This document shows positions 11,501 through 19,005 of a stretch of 64,000 bases of DNA, in pieces. Below the pieces are notes generated by a model that ran no database searches, was not told where the DNA came from, and saw only the letters and a list, made by a program, of their open reading frames with translations. Numbering within the stretch: the stretch's first letter is position 1; every line of letters starts with the position of its first letter. The DNA comes from Pandoraea pulmonicola. GTDB taxonomy: Bacteria; Pseudomonadota; Gammaproteobacteria; Burkholderiales; Burkholderiaceae. The translations under genes and the position numbers were made by a program. Location of the stretch: NCBI RefSeq assembly GCF_000815105.2, contig NZ_CP010310.2, positions 1,674,001-1,738,000 of the forward strand, in the 5' to 3' direction.

Positions 11501-13862
11501 CCGACGTGACTTTGGTGACGGGGACAGTGACGTCACCGACGCGGATCTTACTGCCCGCGGCGAAATCCGTGGTGAAGGCCGTGCCGGTGCCCATGACGCC
11601 GGTCTCTCCCCGTCTGTAGACGATGCCGCCCGGGCCCTTCCTCACCGAAGTAATCTTGTAGCTTTTGCCATCATAGGAGGCGGGCCAAGGCCGGTCGACC
11701 GTCAGGCTCGTGTCGGAGATGATGTTGGTGACGGTATGTGCCGGTAGGTCCCGGTCAATGAAAGGGCCAATCGCGTCATTGACCTTGGCATCGGTCAAGA
11801 ACTTCGTGCCGGTTCCCCTGACCGTCGTATCCTCCTTTGCAATGGCCACCTTGCCCTTGGTCGGATCGCCCCGAGTGATCAGGTAAGTGTTGTTGTCATG
11901 TGAAGTGGGCCAAGGTCCGTCGACCGTGAGGCTAGTATCGGAAAGGATCGAGGTCACGACGTGAGTCAAGCCTGCGCCATCCCCCAATCCCCTGATGGTA
12001 ATCAAGTCGCCGGGCTTGGCTTCCGTCAAGAAGCTCGTGCCCGTTCCGGTCGCTGTCGTCTCACCCGCCGTGATGGCGACGACCCCGCTGCCCGGAAGTT
12101 CGATCTTATAGGCGCCATCAAATGACACGGGCCAAGCCCGCGTGACTCTCAGGACCTCATCGGAAATGACCTCGGCCACGGTACGAAACCCTAGATCCTC
12201 ATGGTCGAAGGTAATGGTGATCTCGTCGCCCACCCTGACCTGGCTTGTGAAGCGCGTGTCCGTTCCCGTGACCGTGTTGCTCGCCTCCGTGACGGCGACC
12301 TCACCCTTGCCCACATTGACGGGAATAATCGTGTAGGCCGTCCCGCTGAACCCGAGAGGCCAAGGATGATCGACCGTCAGGCTCGTGTCGGAGACGATAG
12401 CCGTCACGGTGCGAAGCGGTTCTATCCCGCCAATGTAAATCCCGGGAATGGAAATCCGGTCGCCGACCCTGAGCTGGATCGAGAAGCTCGTGCCGCTTCC
12501 CGTGACGATACCGCTGGACATTGTGCCGTCTATCGCGCCTTTGCCCGGGAACCCGTTCTCACCTCGCACGGCTTCGTAGGAGACGGCGGTGGCCTCAGTC
12601 CAGACGTTCTCCACCGTCAGCACCGTGTCGCTGGCGATAGCGGTGACCTTATGAGTCTCCGGCCCGATCGTTAGCCTGTCGCCAGCGGCGATGTCGGACG
12701 TGAAGCGCGCACCGATGCCGACAACATAAGGCGAGCCGGCCACGGTGCCGACGATGCCGGAGCCAGGGAAACTGTAGGCAGTGTCGCCCGCAGGTTTGGT
12801 GACGAGGGCAAGCTCGGCGATCGACAGCCCCGTCGCCTCGCGCGCCACATCGAGCGGCAGCACCACGTTATCACTGTCGGCGGCCGGGGCGGCACGGTCG
12901 ACTTCCATCGCTCGGTACAGATCCACCAGCGGACACTGCATGACGGCGATCGCGCGGCGCAGCGCCAGCAGCGGACGGTTGAACGGCAGATTGAACGGAT
13001 AGGACGCCAGCGCCAGATATTGATAGGCCTCGCCCATGCCGCGCGCCGTGATCAAATGGGCGAGGATGTCGTTGACCAGCGCCAACGTCGGCACCTCGTC
13101 GAACGTATTCGCGGGCGTGAGCTTCAGCTTGAATAGGTCGGGGCGGCGCTCCTCGAGCGTATAGCCCTGGGGTATGGTCCTGACCGGCGTCGTGTTGGGA
13201 TGGGTGACGTATTCGTCGATGATCCGCATCAGATCGAAGAAATAGGCCGCCGGGCTGAAGATCGTCTGGCCCGGATCGGTCTCGAAATAGTTCATGTTCG
13301 CGAACAGCCCCGTATAGCTGGGGATTTGCGTGAAATAGTCGACCAGTTCCGGGGCGACACTGTTGAAGGCCGCCTTGCGATAGGAGGGGGAGGCGACCAG
13401 TTCCTTGACGCTGCCATAGAGATGCAGCGCCGCCGTCTTGATATGGCCTGCCTTGGCATGAACTGCCCGCGCTGCTGCCTCGTCGTCGCCGAAGATCGGC
13501 TTCGTCGTCTCGACAAAGCGGGCCGGCGACGTGGCGGCGATGACCGCCGCCGAATCGAGCCCGAGCGAGACGAGCGCCTCCGCCGTCGCGCCGTCGCCGG
13601 TCAGTCGCAGCATGCGCTGGTAGGCCTGCAGGGTACCGACCTCCACCATATTCTCGGAGGTCGTCGACCTCTTCGGCTTGTCGGAGGGGGGCACTTCCTC
13701 TGTGGGGGATCCGTCGGTATTCGCCAAGCCGTCGGCTTGACGCAGTGCTTGAACTGCAGATTGGTCGAAAAAATCAAAAGTGAGTGGATCGAAGTCCGGA
13801 TTTTTCTGCAAAAAATTCTGGATAGCTGATTTTTCGGTCCGACCAGACTGTGACACGCCCAT
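2577..13862 (-). CDS. Giant Tc toxin A subunit (TcdA/TcA-like) with inserted repeat array
   Basis: A 3761-residue TcA-like pore-forming and translocation subunit of an ABC (Tc) insecticidal toxin. In order: a VRP1/SpvA-like N-terminal region (13.4-12.8 kb), a twelve-copy repeat insert (12.77-9.97 kb), the helical shell with neuraminidase-like region, two more repeat copies (6.73-6.29 kb), the coiled-coil pore region (about 4.56-3.7 kb) and the TcB-binding end. The end carries the family motifs FPGHYSRKIK near 3.5 kb and YLPFEGTGAVSSW near 3.2 kb. Usual TcA length is about 2300-2500 residues, so this is some 1200 longer. The start at 13862 is chosen over the ATG at 13883 because it follows GGGGGA at 6 nt, while the other has no ribosome site. 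No TcB or TcC gene lies nearby, so it may act with partners encoded elsewhere. Confidence 0.9.
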   Translation of the reverse strand: MGVSQSGRTEKSAIQNFLQKNPDFDPLTFDFFDQSAVQALRQADGLANTDGSPTEEVPPSDKPKRSTTSENMVEVGTLQAYQRMLRLTGDGATAEALVSLGLDSAAVIAATSPARFVETTKPIFGDDEAAARAVHAKAGHIKTAALHLYGSVKELVASPSYRKAAFNSVAPELVDYFTQIPSYTGLFANMNYFETDPGQTIFSPAAYFFDLMRIIDEYVTHPNTTPVRTIPQGYTLEERRPDLFKLKLTPANTFDEVPTLALVNDILAHLITARGMGEAYQYLALASYPFNLPFNRPLLALRRAIAVMQCPLVDLYRAMEVDRAAPAADSDNVVLPLDVAREATGLSIAELALVTKPAGDTAYSFPGSGIVGTVAGSPYVVGIGARFTSDIAAGDRLTIGPETHKVTAIASDTVLTVENVWTEATAVSYEAVRGENGFPGKGAIDGTMSSGIVTGSGTSFSIQLRVGDRISIPGIYIGGIEPLRTVTAIVSDTSLTVDHPWPLGFSGTAYTIIPVNVGKGEVAVTEASNTVTGTDTRFTSQVRVGDEITITFDHEDLGFRTVAEVISDEVLRVTRAWPVSFDGAYKIELPGSGVVAITAGETTATGTGTSFLTEAKPGDLITIRGLGDGAGLTHVVTSILSDTSLTVDGPWPTSHDNNTYLITRGDPTKGKVAIAKEDTTVRGTGTKFLTDAKVNDAIGPFIDRDLPAHTVTNIISDTSLTVDRPWPASYDGKSYKITSVRKGPGGIVYRRGETGVMGTGTAFTTDFAAGSKIRVGDVTVPVTKVTSDTSLTVATPWSEAAGAGYLIALADGTEAAVSRAYGYDIPRTSPPFAGTGIVGSLAGLPRVIGIGTRFQSEIVPGDQLTIGHVTHTVSAIDSDTALTVDTPWETTNAVSYVAVPAPGTGQTHRTFPGTATITIKSGSNEVVQYGSNTNFRWQFAPGDKIIVEGEARTVVEVISDAKLTIDQPFSFSKDNVPYQVDWPYRGFPGAGTIDVRADSTDVVEDAYYTRFLTWNAPGDKIIVGGETRTIVEVISNTKLTIDRPFTSDGTNVFYRYIPTNRTFVGKGQIYVRLDKNDVWKEGSDASFLRQVAAGDRIIVRDHARTVTEVLSDTNLKIDRPFPFAGDYLPYLIVPGGGQPPAYIGSGGIIYKRGDKRVEGIGTTFTADFANGGSIRVGDVTIPVAKVDSDTSMTMEAEWRADGGAGLMIAPPERSGRILDMLPKAGTGTVVLAKDSKRLTGSGTAFRRQLQVGDQIVFPVVVGDEMCITRTVTEILSDSEAKLDSESPVTSETLHFTILARDGLDVVDVFRERTGLTPTELTALLRQNLDDAELKAGGAVGFFINDTGETPATITTYFSNDPGNPVQRLSGLTLKRLDRISRFVRLARSLGWSFADLQWAMTASGATEITDALVMALSRIAALMESEKLGVVEITALFYALKTTGRVDQAKPQDPFDKIYNAPMMLKGADPYAKDSSTPFDPFRQPPQLWNLNPEEEKKTGTNDVIRSRLRAALQVKDADLTRLATYVQCLTGAAKPDEMSLTLANLSWLWRLAATAKRFGWTVDAYLTFLGLAYYPTAKDYFLPPKDAVSFALDKLTDQFALAHWVEDSDFDIAQIQYIVTGTAQGFSPPYAEGDVAGFMAELAATAASTHLSSTTLAAVQLDAAQANALFDKLVKEDFVTATGIVLPLDKKKETTDHTVSYDAVADLLPVHIGENDAVFGFNDASFASANKGISAEESKHVYAALLQNKPPILEPQSSGAAAVAQSFGQATDLSFLAPLFSDGAVAKVEIVRQILLAARDGVDSLINILDQTLQVQHATFTQALASFTGVAQPTVTALLPFASERAPLPDYLEVFLTPLPEGSTPPKPALALIAEVARFGLVAGTCRLNPVETAYFTSTDGGKHFNIDWPVFNIRDISSIAAYVALRNAIGADEDGIITYFRTPADDKDHPGRKAAALVAATGWDARDVDVLTAYFWPKPAPDDANTVAGLTRLATVFGIERRLGVRAQTLKELIATSHLPIESKEKPSSVDPAHWKTYEDAAKTARGIVNATFSDQARTDADATIDGEVNAASRDALVGNVLWWMHAANPTIVSVNDLYRYLLLDVEMGSCATTSPIAQAIASAQLYLQRARMMQESGVLTLDIPDVWWSWMMNYRIWEANRRIFLYPENYLEPSLRQDATPDFETLTSDLLQNDPTKDNVVKPFETFLKALAVLGGLTPAGAYQARRKDPQTGKEEDTLFVAGRTRAQPYQFYFRTLDNALEWSPWQTIDLTIAGERLSPVHAFGRLFIFWSEFDRSQSGTVAGQNSSTQTVDKASLRYAFYNDGEWSPPQLLDDMALLNTYPSPHYSPGITDRLQNSLRKKNSYWQFPYVLATGRGFVGAGRVEFSKDSAVLNGIRTQFTRDVRAGDTIVCFGESRVVSLVANNDQIIVTHPWSGTAERAEYKIIPVNETSHLMPFTGTGKVSTTANSASVTGKGTRFLDEVALGDRIAIGGGSYVVLDIQSQEQLTVDQNWTEAHKDAAYTVASSRRSNETIMVGYSTWQQTADTVSYTNFNPVPNDTEDNFIAARNSVGQSVTDAMRLAYHYRPAAKGGGNPIAGYVPVSNCIFLDANLARSSAKVLWTDYAYGSEANARPYRPELPRQFARLSVHLSDNLFYDNYWGTNLPGLLDSDRNPTVEGSVDLLFNINADKASLLPVGNKPGSFLFDNGDETFLVRPDDPTVRHLSEILLRSPRPWPEKELVSSQILSTGNYTSSASPLAGTRFSFTRLSTSVMPELQRRLFLDGIDALLSPASQYLSELPFDRFARAATAPEPQVVPPTSALMDFDGAFGLYFWELFFHAPFLVADRLQGVGKFEDALSWLQYIFNPMQPPSADDGPESATRFWRFRPFRHMDQPSLAASLTDPRQIKAYNNDPFDPDAIAAIRHVAYAKAIVMRYVDAVLDWGDALFTQYTRETITQATNLYVLAQDLLGAKPVSQGRLPLPQPKSFSELKEKYKDEIPQFLIDLENTPFLTRLDDDARYTSQPVNDVIAYFAVPENADFMKYWDRVDDRLFKIRHCMNIDGQAVPLALFAPPIDPAMLIQAMANGGAAALANALTEGVPHYRFGFLIERTQAIVTQLSSLSTNLVLTLVRQDAEALSVLATEQENLLLKMTTMIKEQEIAEAEADGKALGESLASAHDRQAYYAGLISNGISAREQASLNSMLAGQTLNMMSSVVQSAASIAYTMPQVGSPFAMTFGGVQLGSSLTAASSVLETAGALTNVSSTLISTLASYERRAQEWRLQEQLAAHDTAQIDTQIQANAIRIALAKQGLVIHEETIRQNRERATFLKDKFTSKALFQWMANQMSRVQFQTYTLAHQLAMTAQRAYQFEYNSDRCFVTFDYWDAAHRGLTSADGLQLALTQMAASVLDAPRSLEIERTISLTNVNPLTLIQLREKGECFFEFSESLFDHDFPGHYSRKIKTLSVSISSAAGPYRDIKGTLTQLSNQVVLKSDNQGLNAVKFLLGEEDATVPPASAMRSNWRNHQEIVLSNGQEDSGLFALNLEDSRYLPFEGTGAVSSWRLSLPKGTNHIAFDAISDVTIRLKYTASDGGDAFRRKVAELAELKTLTGFEYIDCRSMYYDAWQRLFASVGPTSDTQTLSLPIADFVPPHVDSAKLMGFYIRLSADQSVAGSYISMDLGKQPAPDEVKLDAANTMSRMFGENDRPYIKDVTSRPVEIIFDLRKTPATLKTNGKLNADALKNIEIVFYYVGDVKLSE
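6285..6725 (-). repeat. Second block of two of the same repeats in the Tc toxin
   Basis: Two further units of the same module (cores GAGRVEFSKD and GTGKVSTTAN, each followed by a GD turn and a QLTVD- or IIVTHPW-like strand) lie about 3.2 kb downstream in the coding direction from the main array, in the middle of the toxin shell. This shows the module can sit at two sites of one protein. Confidence 0.75.
9969..12770 (-). repeat. Twelve-copy protein repeat inside the Tc toxin A subunit
   Basis: Twelve tandem units of roughly 65-75 residues follow one another without other sequence, except a short linker between units 6 and 7. Each has the pattern GxGT, a short strand, GTGTxF, then a GDxI turn, VTxIxSDTSLTVD, PWP and YxI. 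The units differ enough at the DNA level that this is an old array, not a recent expansion. The SDTSLTVD core and a preceding GD turn suggest a small beta-rich module. It interrupts the helical shell between two recognisable TcA stretches, where known TcA proteins carry receptor-binding insertions. Confidence 0.85.
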
Positions 13863-14464
13863 GATCAATCCCCCAATTGCCATGCCGCGAAAAGAAAATC
13901 ATAAGAACGAAGAATAGCCTACGGAAATATTGATTCGGTATAGAAAATATTTAATTTTCCGAACCCGCGCGAGTCGGAACTCAGGTTTATGGGGGCCGAA
14001 TCAATAACTGCGGTTTTCCTTGCAGTGCCAGCAATATGGAGGTTCACCTCCCGACGGCTCGGGCTGGGGGATGAGTATCGGGTTACGGGATCCCGTTAGA
14101 TAAAGACTGGCTTAAAGGACCGCACTGGGAAAAACCATCAAGGAAGGCGCGATCAGAATGGGCGGACACCACCGATCGAGGTGAATTCCACAGCAGCGCG
14201 TAAGGTATACCCTAAGCAACATCACGGTCGGATGGAGTCGCTCCGCTTACGATTGGACGCGGGCCATGAATCAATTCGCTATTCGTTATTCTTTGCGCGA
14301 TTGATGCGGATCGATTCGTTTAACCACAACTCCGCCTTGAATACGGAAATTCTGAAACTCCCTCGAATACGAAAATGATTTGCAACATGTCTACGGGAAT
14401 GCTGCCAATCAGAGCGCACCGGACGGACGACCCGTCATCCTCGGCCGTCAATCGGTATCAACCG
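13863..14464. other. Intergenic region upstream of the Tc toxin
   Basis: About 600 bp with no supported gene. The stretch 13915-13965 is AT-rich and should hold the toxin promoter on the minus strand (TATTCT and TATACC are possible -10 boxes, neither compelling). A perfect small dyad, GGAGGT-TC-ACCTCC, lies at 14038-14051. A 65-codon frame at 14181-14378 starts with GTG without a ribosome site and is not accepted. Confidence 0.4.
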
Positions 14465-15391
14465 TCATTCGACACCCATATGCCCGCGATCGTTGATTTC
14501 CCGGATGAGCATCCGTAGCGCGCCTACGAGACGCTCGGTCAGTCCTTGCGGCGGGCGTCGCTCCGCCCAAACCAGTCCCACATCCATCGACGGCACGCCC
14601 GTGCTCAGATCCCGCCGAAGAATCCGCCCGCCATCGATCGACCACGGCCGGTAGACGAGATCCGAGAGAATCGACACGCCATATCCCTGCGCCACGAGGC
14701 TGCGAATCGATTCGATCGAGCGCGTGCGGAAATGCACGACCGGCTCGACGTGCGCCGCATGCCAGTAGCGCTCGACGGTCTGCACGTGCTCGTCCATATC
14801 GAGCAGCAGGAAGCGCTGCCCGCGCACGTCGTCGAGCGTGACGGACGGCTTGTTCAGCAGCGGATGCCCCGGACTCGTCCACAAGCGTCGCGTCGAGCGC
14901 AGCAGCGTATGCGAGACGAGCCCGTCGGCCACGACGTTCGACACCAGCAGCAAGGCGAGATCGACGTCGCCCGCGAGCACCGCGGCTTCCACCTCGTGCC
15001 GGTCGCCTTCGATCAACGTGAGTTCGACATTGGGAAATCGCTTCGACAGCATGCTGGCCACCGAGGGCAGCAGGTACGCGGAGATCGTCTCCGTGACGGC
15101 CAGACGCAGGTGCCCACCCGCGTCGTCGGGGAGCGTGCGGGCTTCGTGCAGGGCATCGTCGGTGGCGTTCAGGATGCGGTAGGCGTGCCGCAGGAAGCGC
15201 TCGCCGGCCTCGGTCGGACGCAGCCCTTTCGCGTGCCGGACGAACAGCGGCGTGCCCACGATGACTTCCAGGTTCTGCAAGGCAATCGTCAGCGATGACT
15301 GCGAGGCGCTGCATCGTTCGGCCGCACGCATCACTTGGCCGGTTTCGGCCACGGCCACGAAGTACTCGATTTGACGCAGAGTTGGCTTCAT
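14465..15391 (-). CDS. LysR-type transcriptional regulator
   Basis: A 308-residue LysR family regulator. The N-terminal winged helix-turn-helix is clear (LRQIEYFVAVAETG, then SQSSLTIALQNLE and TPLFVRHAKGLRPTEAG), followed by a two-lobed effector domain from about residue 90 to the end. Such proteins bind T-N11-A sites and usually control a divergent gene cluster in response to a small metabolite. Here the gene is divergent from the molybdenum oxidoreductase operon with only 98 bp between starts, so control of that operon is the natural inference. An effector cannot be deduced from sequence. The ATG at 15391 sits at the usual family start; the longer frame further upstream is not needed. Confidence 0.92.
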   Translation of the reverse strand: MKPTLRQIEYFVAVAETGQVMRAAERCSASQSSLTIALQNLEVIVGTPLFVRHAKGLRPTEAGERFLRHAYRILNATDDALHEARTLPDDAGGHLRLAVTETISAYLLPSVASMLSKRFPNVELTLIEGDRHEVEAAVLAGDVDLALLLVSNVVADGLVSHTLLRSTRRLWTSPGHPLLNKPSVTLDDVRGQRFLLLDMDEHVQTVERYWHAAHVEPVVHFRTRSIESIRSLVAQGYGVSILSDLVYRPWSIDGGRILRRDLSTGVPSMDVGLVWAERRPPQGLTERLVGALRMLIREINDRGHMGVE

Positions 15392-15489
15392 TTAAAAAAT
15401 CAATATTGCAAACTATATTTTTTATATTAGTAATAAAACCTCCTGCTGTATAGCATCGGCGCATCGCTTCATATAGAGACGCACGGGAC
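15392..15489. promoter_or_regulatory. Divergent promoter/operator region of the LysR gene and the oxidoreductase operon
   Basis: A 98-bp, strikingly AT-rich gap in GC-rich surroundings. It contains TTGCAAACTATATTTTTTAT followed by ATTAGTAATAAAA, with imperfect ACTA/TTAGT symmetry and several T-N11-A choices typical of LysR sites. Placement between divergent genes is the main support. Confidence 0.6.
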
Positions 15490-18400
15490 ATGGTTCAGGA
15501 GGTCAAGCCCGGGTTTTGCACGCTGTGCAGATCCCGCTGCGGCACGCTCAATCGCGTGGAAAACGACGTGCTTATCGCGGTGGAGCCCGATCCGTCGCAT
15601 CCGAACGGCGCCGCCATGTGCCGCAAGGGCAAGGCCGCGCCGGAGTTGGTGCATCATCCGGACCGGTTGACCACGCCGCTGCGCCGCACGGCCCCGAAAG
15701 GGGCTGACGACCCGCGCTGGGAACGCATCTCATGGGACGAGGCGCTTGCCGAGATCGCCACGCGTCTGGGCGACATCCGCCGCGAGAGCGGCGCGCATGC
15801 CGTGGCGTTCGGCGTCACGACGCCGAGCGGCACACCGCTGTCCGACAGCATCGACTGGATCGAGCGCTTCATCCGGGTGTTCGGCAGCCCCAATACGGTC
15901 TACGCGACGGAAATCTGCAACTGGCACAAGGACTTCGCGCACGCTTTCACGTTCGGTTGCGGGATGCCGACGGCGGACTACGCGCAGGCTGACGTCATCA
16001 TGCTTTGGGGGCACAACCCGACCAGCACCTGGCTGAGCCAGGCCAACGCCATTGGTCGCGGCCGCGCACGCGGCGCGCGCCTGCTGGTCGTCGATCCGCG
16101 CAAGACGCCGTTGGCGGCTGATGCCGACGCCTGGCTGCCGGTGCGGCCCGGGACCGATGCCGCGCTCGCCCTCGGTCTCGCGCGGCGTCTCGTCGACACC
16201 GGGCGCTTCGACGAGGTCTTCGTGCGGCGCTGGACCAATGCGCCATTGCTGGTGCGCAACGACAACGGCCATTTCCTGCGGGCGCGCGAGCTGGCGGCGC
16301 CGGATGCCGGCACGCCGCCGGACGCCTTCGTCATCTGGGACGAACTGGCCGCCGCCGCTCAGGCCTACGACACGGCACATGTGCTGTCCCGCGACGCCGC
16401 GACTCGCGCCGCCTTGCGCGGCGAGTTTGTGCTCGACGGCCACGGCGGTTCGCGCATCGTCTGCCGTCCGGCCTTCGATCATCTTTGCGAAGGGCTCGCG
16501 CCCTACGATCCGGCGACCGTGAGCGAGTTGTGCGGGGTGACGCCCGCGCAACTCGATGCGGCAGCCGATCTGTTCGACGGCGCGCAGCGCGTCGCCTATC
16601 ACGCGTGGTCGGGCGTGGCGCAGCATGCCAACGCCACGCAGATCGAGCGCGCCATCGCCGTGCTGTATGCCCTCACGGGCAGTTTCGATCGACGCGGCGG
16701 CAATCGTGTGATGACGCGCCAGCCGGTGAATGCCGTCGCGCAGCACGAGTTGCTGAGCTCCGAGCAGCAGGCGAAAGCGCTGGGCATCGACGAGCGTCCG
16801 TTGGGACCGCCCGCGCGCGGCTGGGTGACGGCGCGCGACACCTATCGGGCCATCCTCGACGGCGAGCCGTACCGCGTTCGCGCGTTGTTCTGCTTCGGCA
16901 CCAACGTGCTGGTGTCGCAAGCCGATTACGAGATGGCGCGCGAGGCGCTCGAAGCGCTTGAATTCCACGTTCACTGCGATCTGTTCGAAACCCCTTCGTC
17001 GCGCTACGCCGATATTTTGTTGCCGGTGAATACGCCGTGGGAGCGCGAAGGGCTGCGCCCCGGTTTCGAGATCGACGACCAGGCCGACGCATTGATTCAA
17101 CTGCGTCAGCGCATGGTGTCGCCGCGCGGCGAATCGCGCAGCGACAACGATATCGTGTTCGATCTCGCCGTACGACTGGGGATGGGCGACGCGTTTTTTG
17201 GCGGCAGTCTCGAAGCTGGGTGGAACCATCAACTGGCCCCGACCGGGCTCGACGTGAAGACCTTGCGTGCGCACCCCGAAGGTATTTCGCGCCCGCAGCC
17301 GCAATACGAACGCAAGTACGCCCGTAGCGAGGCTGGCGGCGTTCGCGGCTTCGCGACCGAGACGCGGCGCGTAGAGCTGTATTCCGAGCGCCTGCTGCGC
17401 CATGGCTATCCACCGGTGCCGGTGCATGTGACGTCGCGTCACGTCTCCGAGGAAGATGCGCCGCGCTTCCCGCTGCTGCTCGGCTCGACGAAGAACGGCT
17501 ACTACTGTCATAGTCAGCATCGCGGATTGGCGAGCCTGCGCATGCGCGCGCCGGACCCGATGGTGCATCTGCACCCGGCGCTCGCGCAGCGCAAGCAAAT
17601 TGCCGAAGGCGACTGGGTGCGAGTGACGACGCCGGCCGGCGTTGCACGGTTTCGCGCGACGTTCGACACGGGCGTGGCCGAGGACGTGCTGCTTGCGGAA
17701 TACGGCTGGTGGCAGGCGTGCGACGGTGCCGGACGCGGCGGCTTCACCATCAGCGGGGAACAGTCGAGCAACTACAACGCGCTCGTGACGACTCGGGACA
17801 TCGATCCGATCAGCGGCTCGTCGCCGATGCGCTCGTTCCGATGCGATGTATCGCGCGACGCGGCCAGCGATCCGGCCCGTCGGCCGTGGGACGGCCAGGC
17901 GCGTTTTCGTATCGGCGAACTCGAGGCGGCAGCCGACGGCGTTCGGGCCATCGCCCTCGAACCGCTGGACGACGTGGGACTGCCCGACTATCTGCCGGGG
18001 CAGCACGTCACCGTACGTGTATCGATCCCGGGGCATGCGCAACCGGTCACGCGCGCCTATTCGCTGACGGGGCCGTCGAACGAGTACGAACGACGCGGTT
18101 ATCGCATTGCCGTGCGCCATCAACAGGGACGCACACCCCAAGGAGAATCGTTCGAAGGCCTTGTCTCCGGTTGGCTCAATACCGGCGCACGCGTGGGCGA
18201 CGTGATCGAACTCGGTGCGCCATCGGGACGTTTCGTCATGCCGCTGCAAAGCCGTCAGCCGGTACTGTGCTTCGCGGGCGGCATCGGCATCACGCCATTT
18301 CTCTGCTACCTCGAATCGCTCGCGGAACAAATCGGGCGGGGTGTCGGGCAAACGCCGGAAGTCTGGCTGCACTACGCCAATCGCAATGGTGCGACGCACG

Positions 18401-18951
18401 CGTTTCGCGATCGCCTGGTCGTGCTGGCGCGGCGGCTACCGAACGTGCACATCGTCAACTATTACGATGCGCCGCGCGACCTCGACGTTCCCGGTCGCGA
18501 TTACGCGTCGTCGGAGCGGTTGTCGGCGGCCGTCGTGTCGGATGAACTGATTGCCCGCCGTGCGCGCGTCTACCTGTGCGGCCCGGAGCCGATGATGGCC
18601 GCGATCATGGGTGGGCTCGCCGCGCGTGGCATGCCGGCATTCGACATGTTCAAGGAGATCTTCCGCTCGCCCGGCGCGCCGCGTGTCGACACCGATGCCG
18701 CATGGCCCGTCACGTTCGCCCGCTCGGGCCGCGAAGCCGTGTGGACACCGTCGCACGGCAGTCTGCTGTCGTTTGCCGAGTCGCTGGGAGTGCCGCTGCC
18801 GAGCGGCTGCCGCGTCGGGCAGTGCGAGAGCTGCGCCGTGCGCGTGCTCGCGGGCGAAGTCGATCACATGAGCGATGTGGCGCTCGACGAACCCGGCATG
18901 TGCCTGGCCTGCCAGGCCGTGCCGCGCGAAGCCATCGTGATCGACGCCTGA
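15490..18951 (+). CDS. Molybdopterin oxidoreductase fused to FAD/NAD reductase and 2Fe-2S ferredoxin
   Basis: A 1153-residue three-module enzyme. Residues 1 to about 770 are a DMSO-reductase superfamily bis-MGD oxidoreductase: the 4Fe-4S site is C10-x2-C13-x3-C17-x26-C44, and C143 (in EICNWHKDF) is a likely molybdenum ligand. Residues about 795-1030 are a ferredoxin-reductase module with the FAD motif RAYSLTG and NAD(P) motif GGIGITP. The C-terminal 90 residues are a plant-type 2Fe-2S ferredoxin (CRVGQCESC, later CLAC). No signal peptide or Tat motif is seen, so it should be cytoplasmic and pass electrons between NAD(P)H and substrate in one chain. It heads an operon with an ornithine cyclodeaminase-like enzyme and an AtoE-type transporter. 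The substrate is not evident. Confidence 0.88.
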   Translation: MVQEVKPGFCTLCRSRCGTLNRVENDVLIAVEPDPSHPNGAAMCRKGKAAPELVHHPDRLTTPLRRTAPKGADDPRWERISWDEALAEIATRLGDIRRESGAHAVAFGVTTPSGTPLSDSIDWIERFIRVFGSPNTVYATEICNWHKDFAHAFTFGCGMPTADYAQADVIMLWGHNPTSTWLSQANAIGRGRARGARLLVVDPRKTPLAADADAWLPVRPGTDAALALGLARRLVDTGRFDEVFVRRWTNAPLLVRNDNGHFLRARELAAPDAGTPPDAFVIWDELAAAAQAYDTAHVLSRDAATRAALRGEFVLDGHGGSRIVCRPAFDHLCEGLAPYDPATVSELCGVTPAQLDAAADLFDGAQRVAYHAWSGVAQHANATQIERAIAVLYALTGSFDRRGGNRVMTRQPVNAVAQHELLSSEQQAKALGIDERPLGPPARGWVTARDTYRAILDGEPYRVRALFCFGTNVLVSQADYEMAREALEALEFHVHCDLFETPSSRYADILLPVNTPWEREGLRPGFEIDDQADALIQLRQRMVSPRGESRSDNDIVFDLAVRLGMGDAFFGGSLEAGWNHQLAPTGLDVKTLRAHPEGISRPQPQYERKYARSEAGGVRGFATETRRVELYSERLLRHGYPPVPVHVTSRHVSEEDAPRFPLLLGSTKNGYYCHSQHRGLASLRMRAPDPMVHLHPALAQRKQIAEGDWVRVTTPAGVARFRATFDTGVAEDVLLAEYGWWQACDGAGRGGFTISGEQSSNYNALVTTRDIDPISGSSPMRSFRCDVSRDAASDPARRPWDGQARFRIGELEAAADGVRAIALEPLDDVGLPDYLPGQHVTVRVSIPGHAQPVTRAYSLTGPSNEYERRGYRIAVRHQQGRTPQGESFEGLVSGWLNTGARVGDVIELGAPSGRFVMPLQSRQPVLCFAGGIGITPFLCYLESLAEQIGRGVGQTPEVWLHYANRNGATHAFRDRLVVLARRLPNVHIVNYYDAPRDLDVPGRDYASSERLSAAVVSDELIARRARVYLCGPEPMMAAIMGGLAARGMPAFDMFKEIFRSPGAPRVDTDAAWPVTFARSGREAVWTPSHGSLLSFAESLGVPLPSGCRVGQCESCAVRVLAGEVDHMSDVALDEPGMCLACQAVPREAIVIDA

Positions 18952-19005
18952 AAATTCTCCGAGATGCCATCTCCAACTTCACAGAGTCACTGAGGAACCG
19001 CACCC

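Noticed and set aside
9969..12770. CRISPR-like or recent DNA repeat array
   Set aside because: The repeats are of protein units over 200 bp long with much DNA divergence, not short identical repeats with spacers.
2577..13883. Tc toxin start at 13883
   Set aside because: No ribosome site there, while the ATG at 13862 follows GGGGGA at 6 nt.
14181..14378. A 65-codon open frame upstream of the Tc toxin
   Set aside because: GTG start without a ribosome site, no recognisable protein features.
15730..18399. Open frame of 889 codons opposite the molybdenum oxidoreductase
   Set aside because: Antisense shadow; the plus-strand frame has all cofactor motifs.
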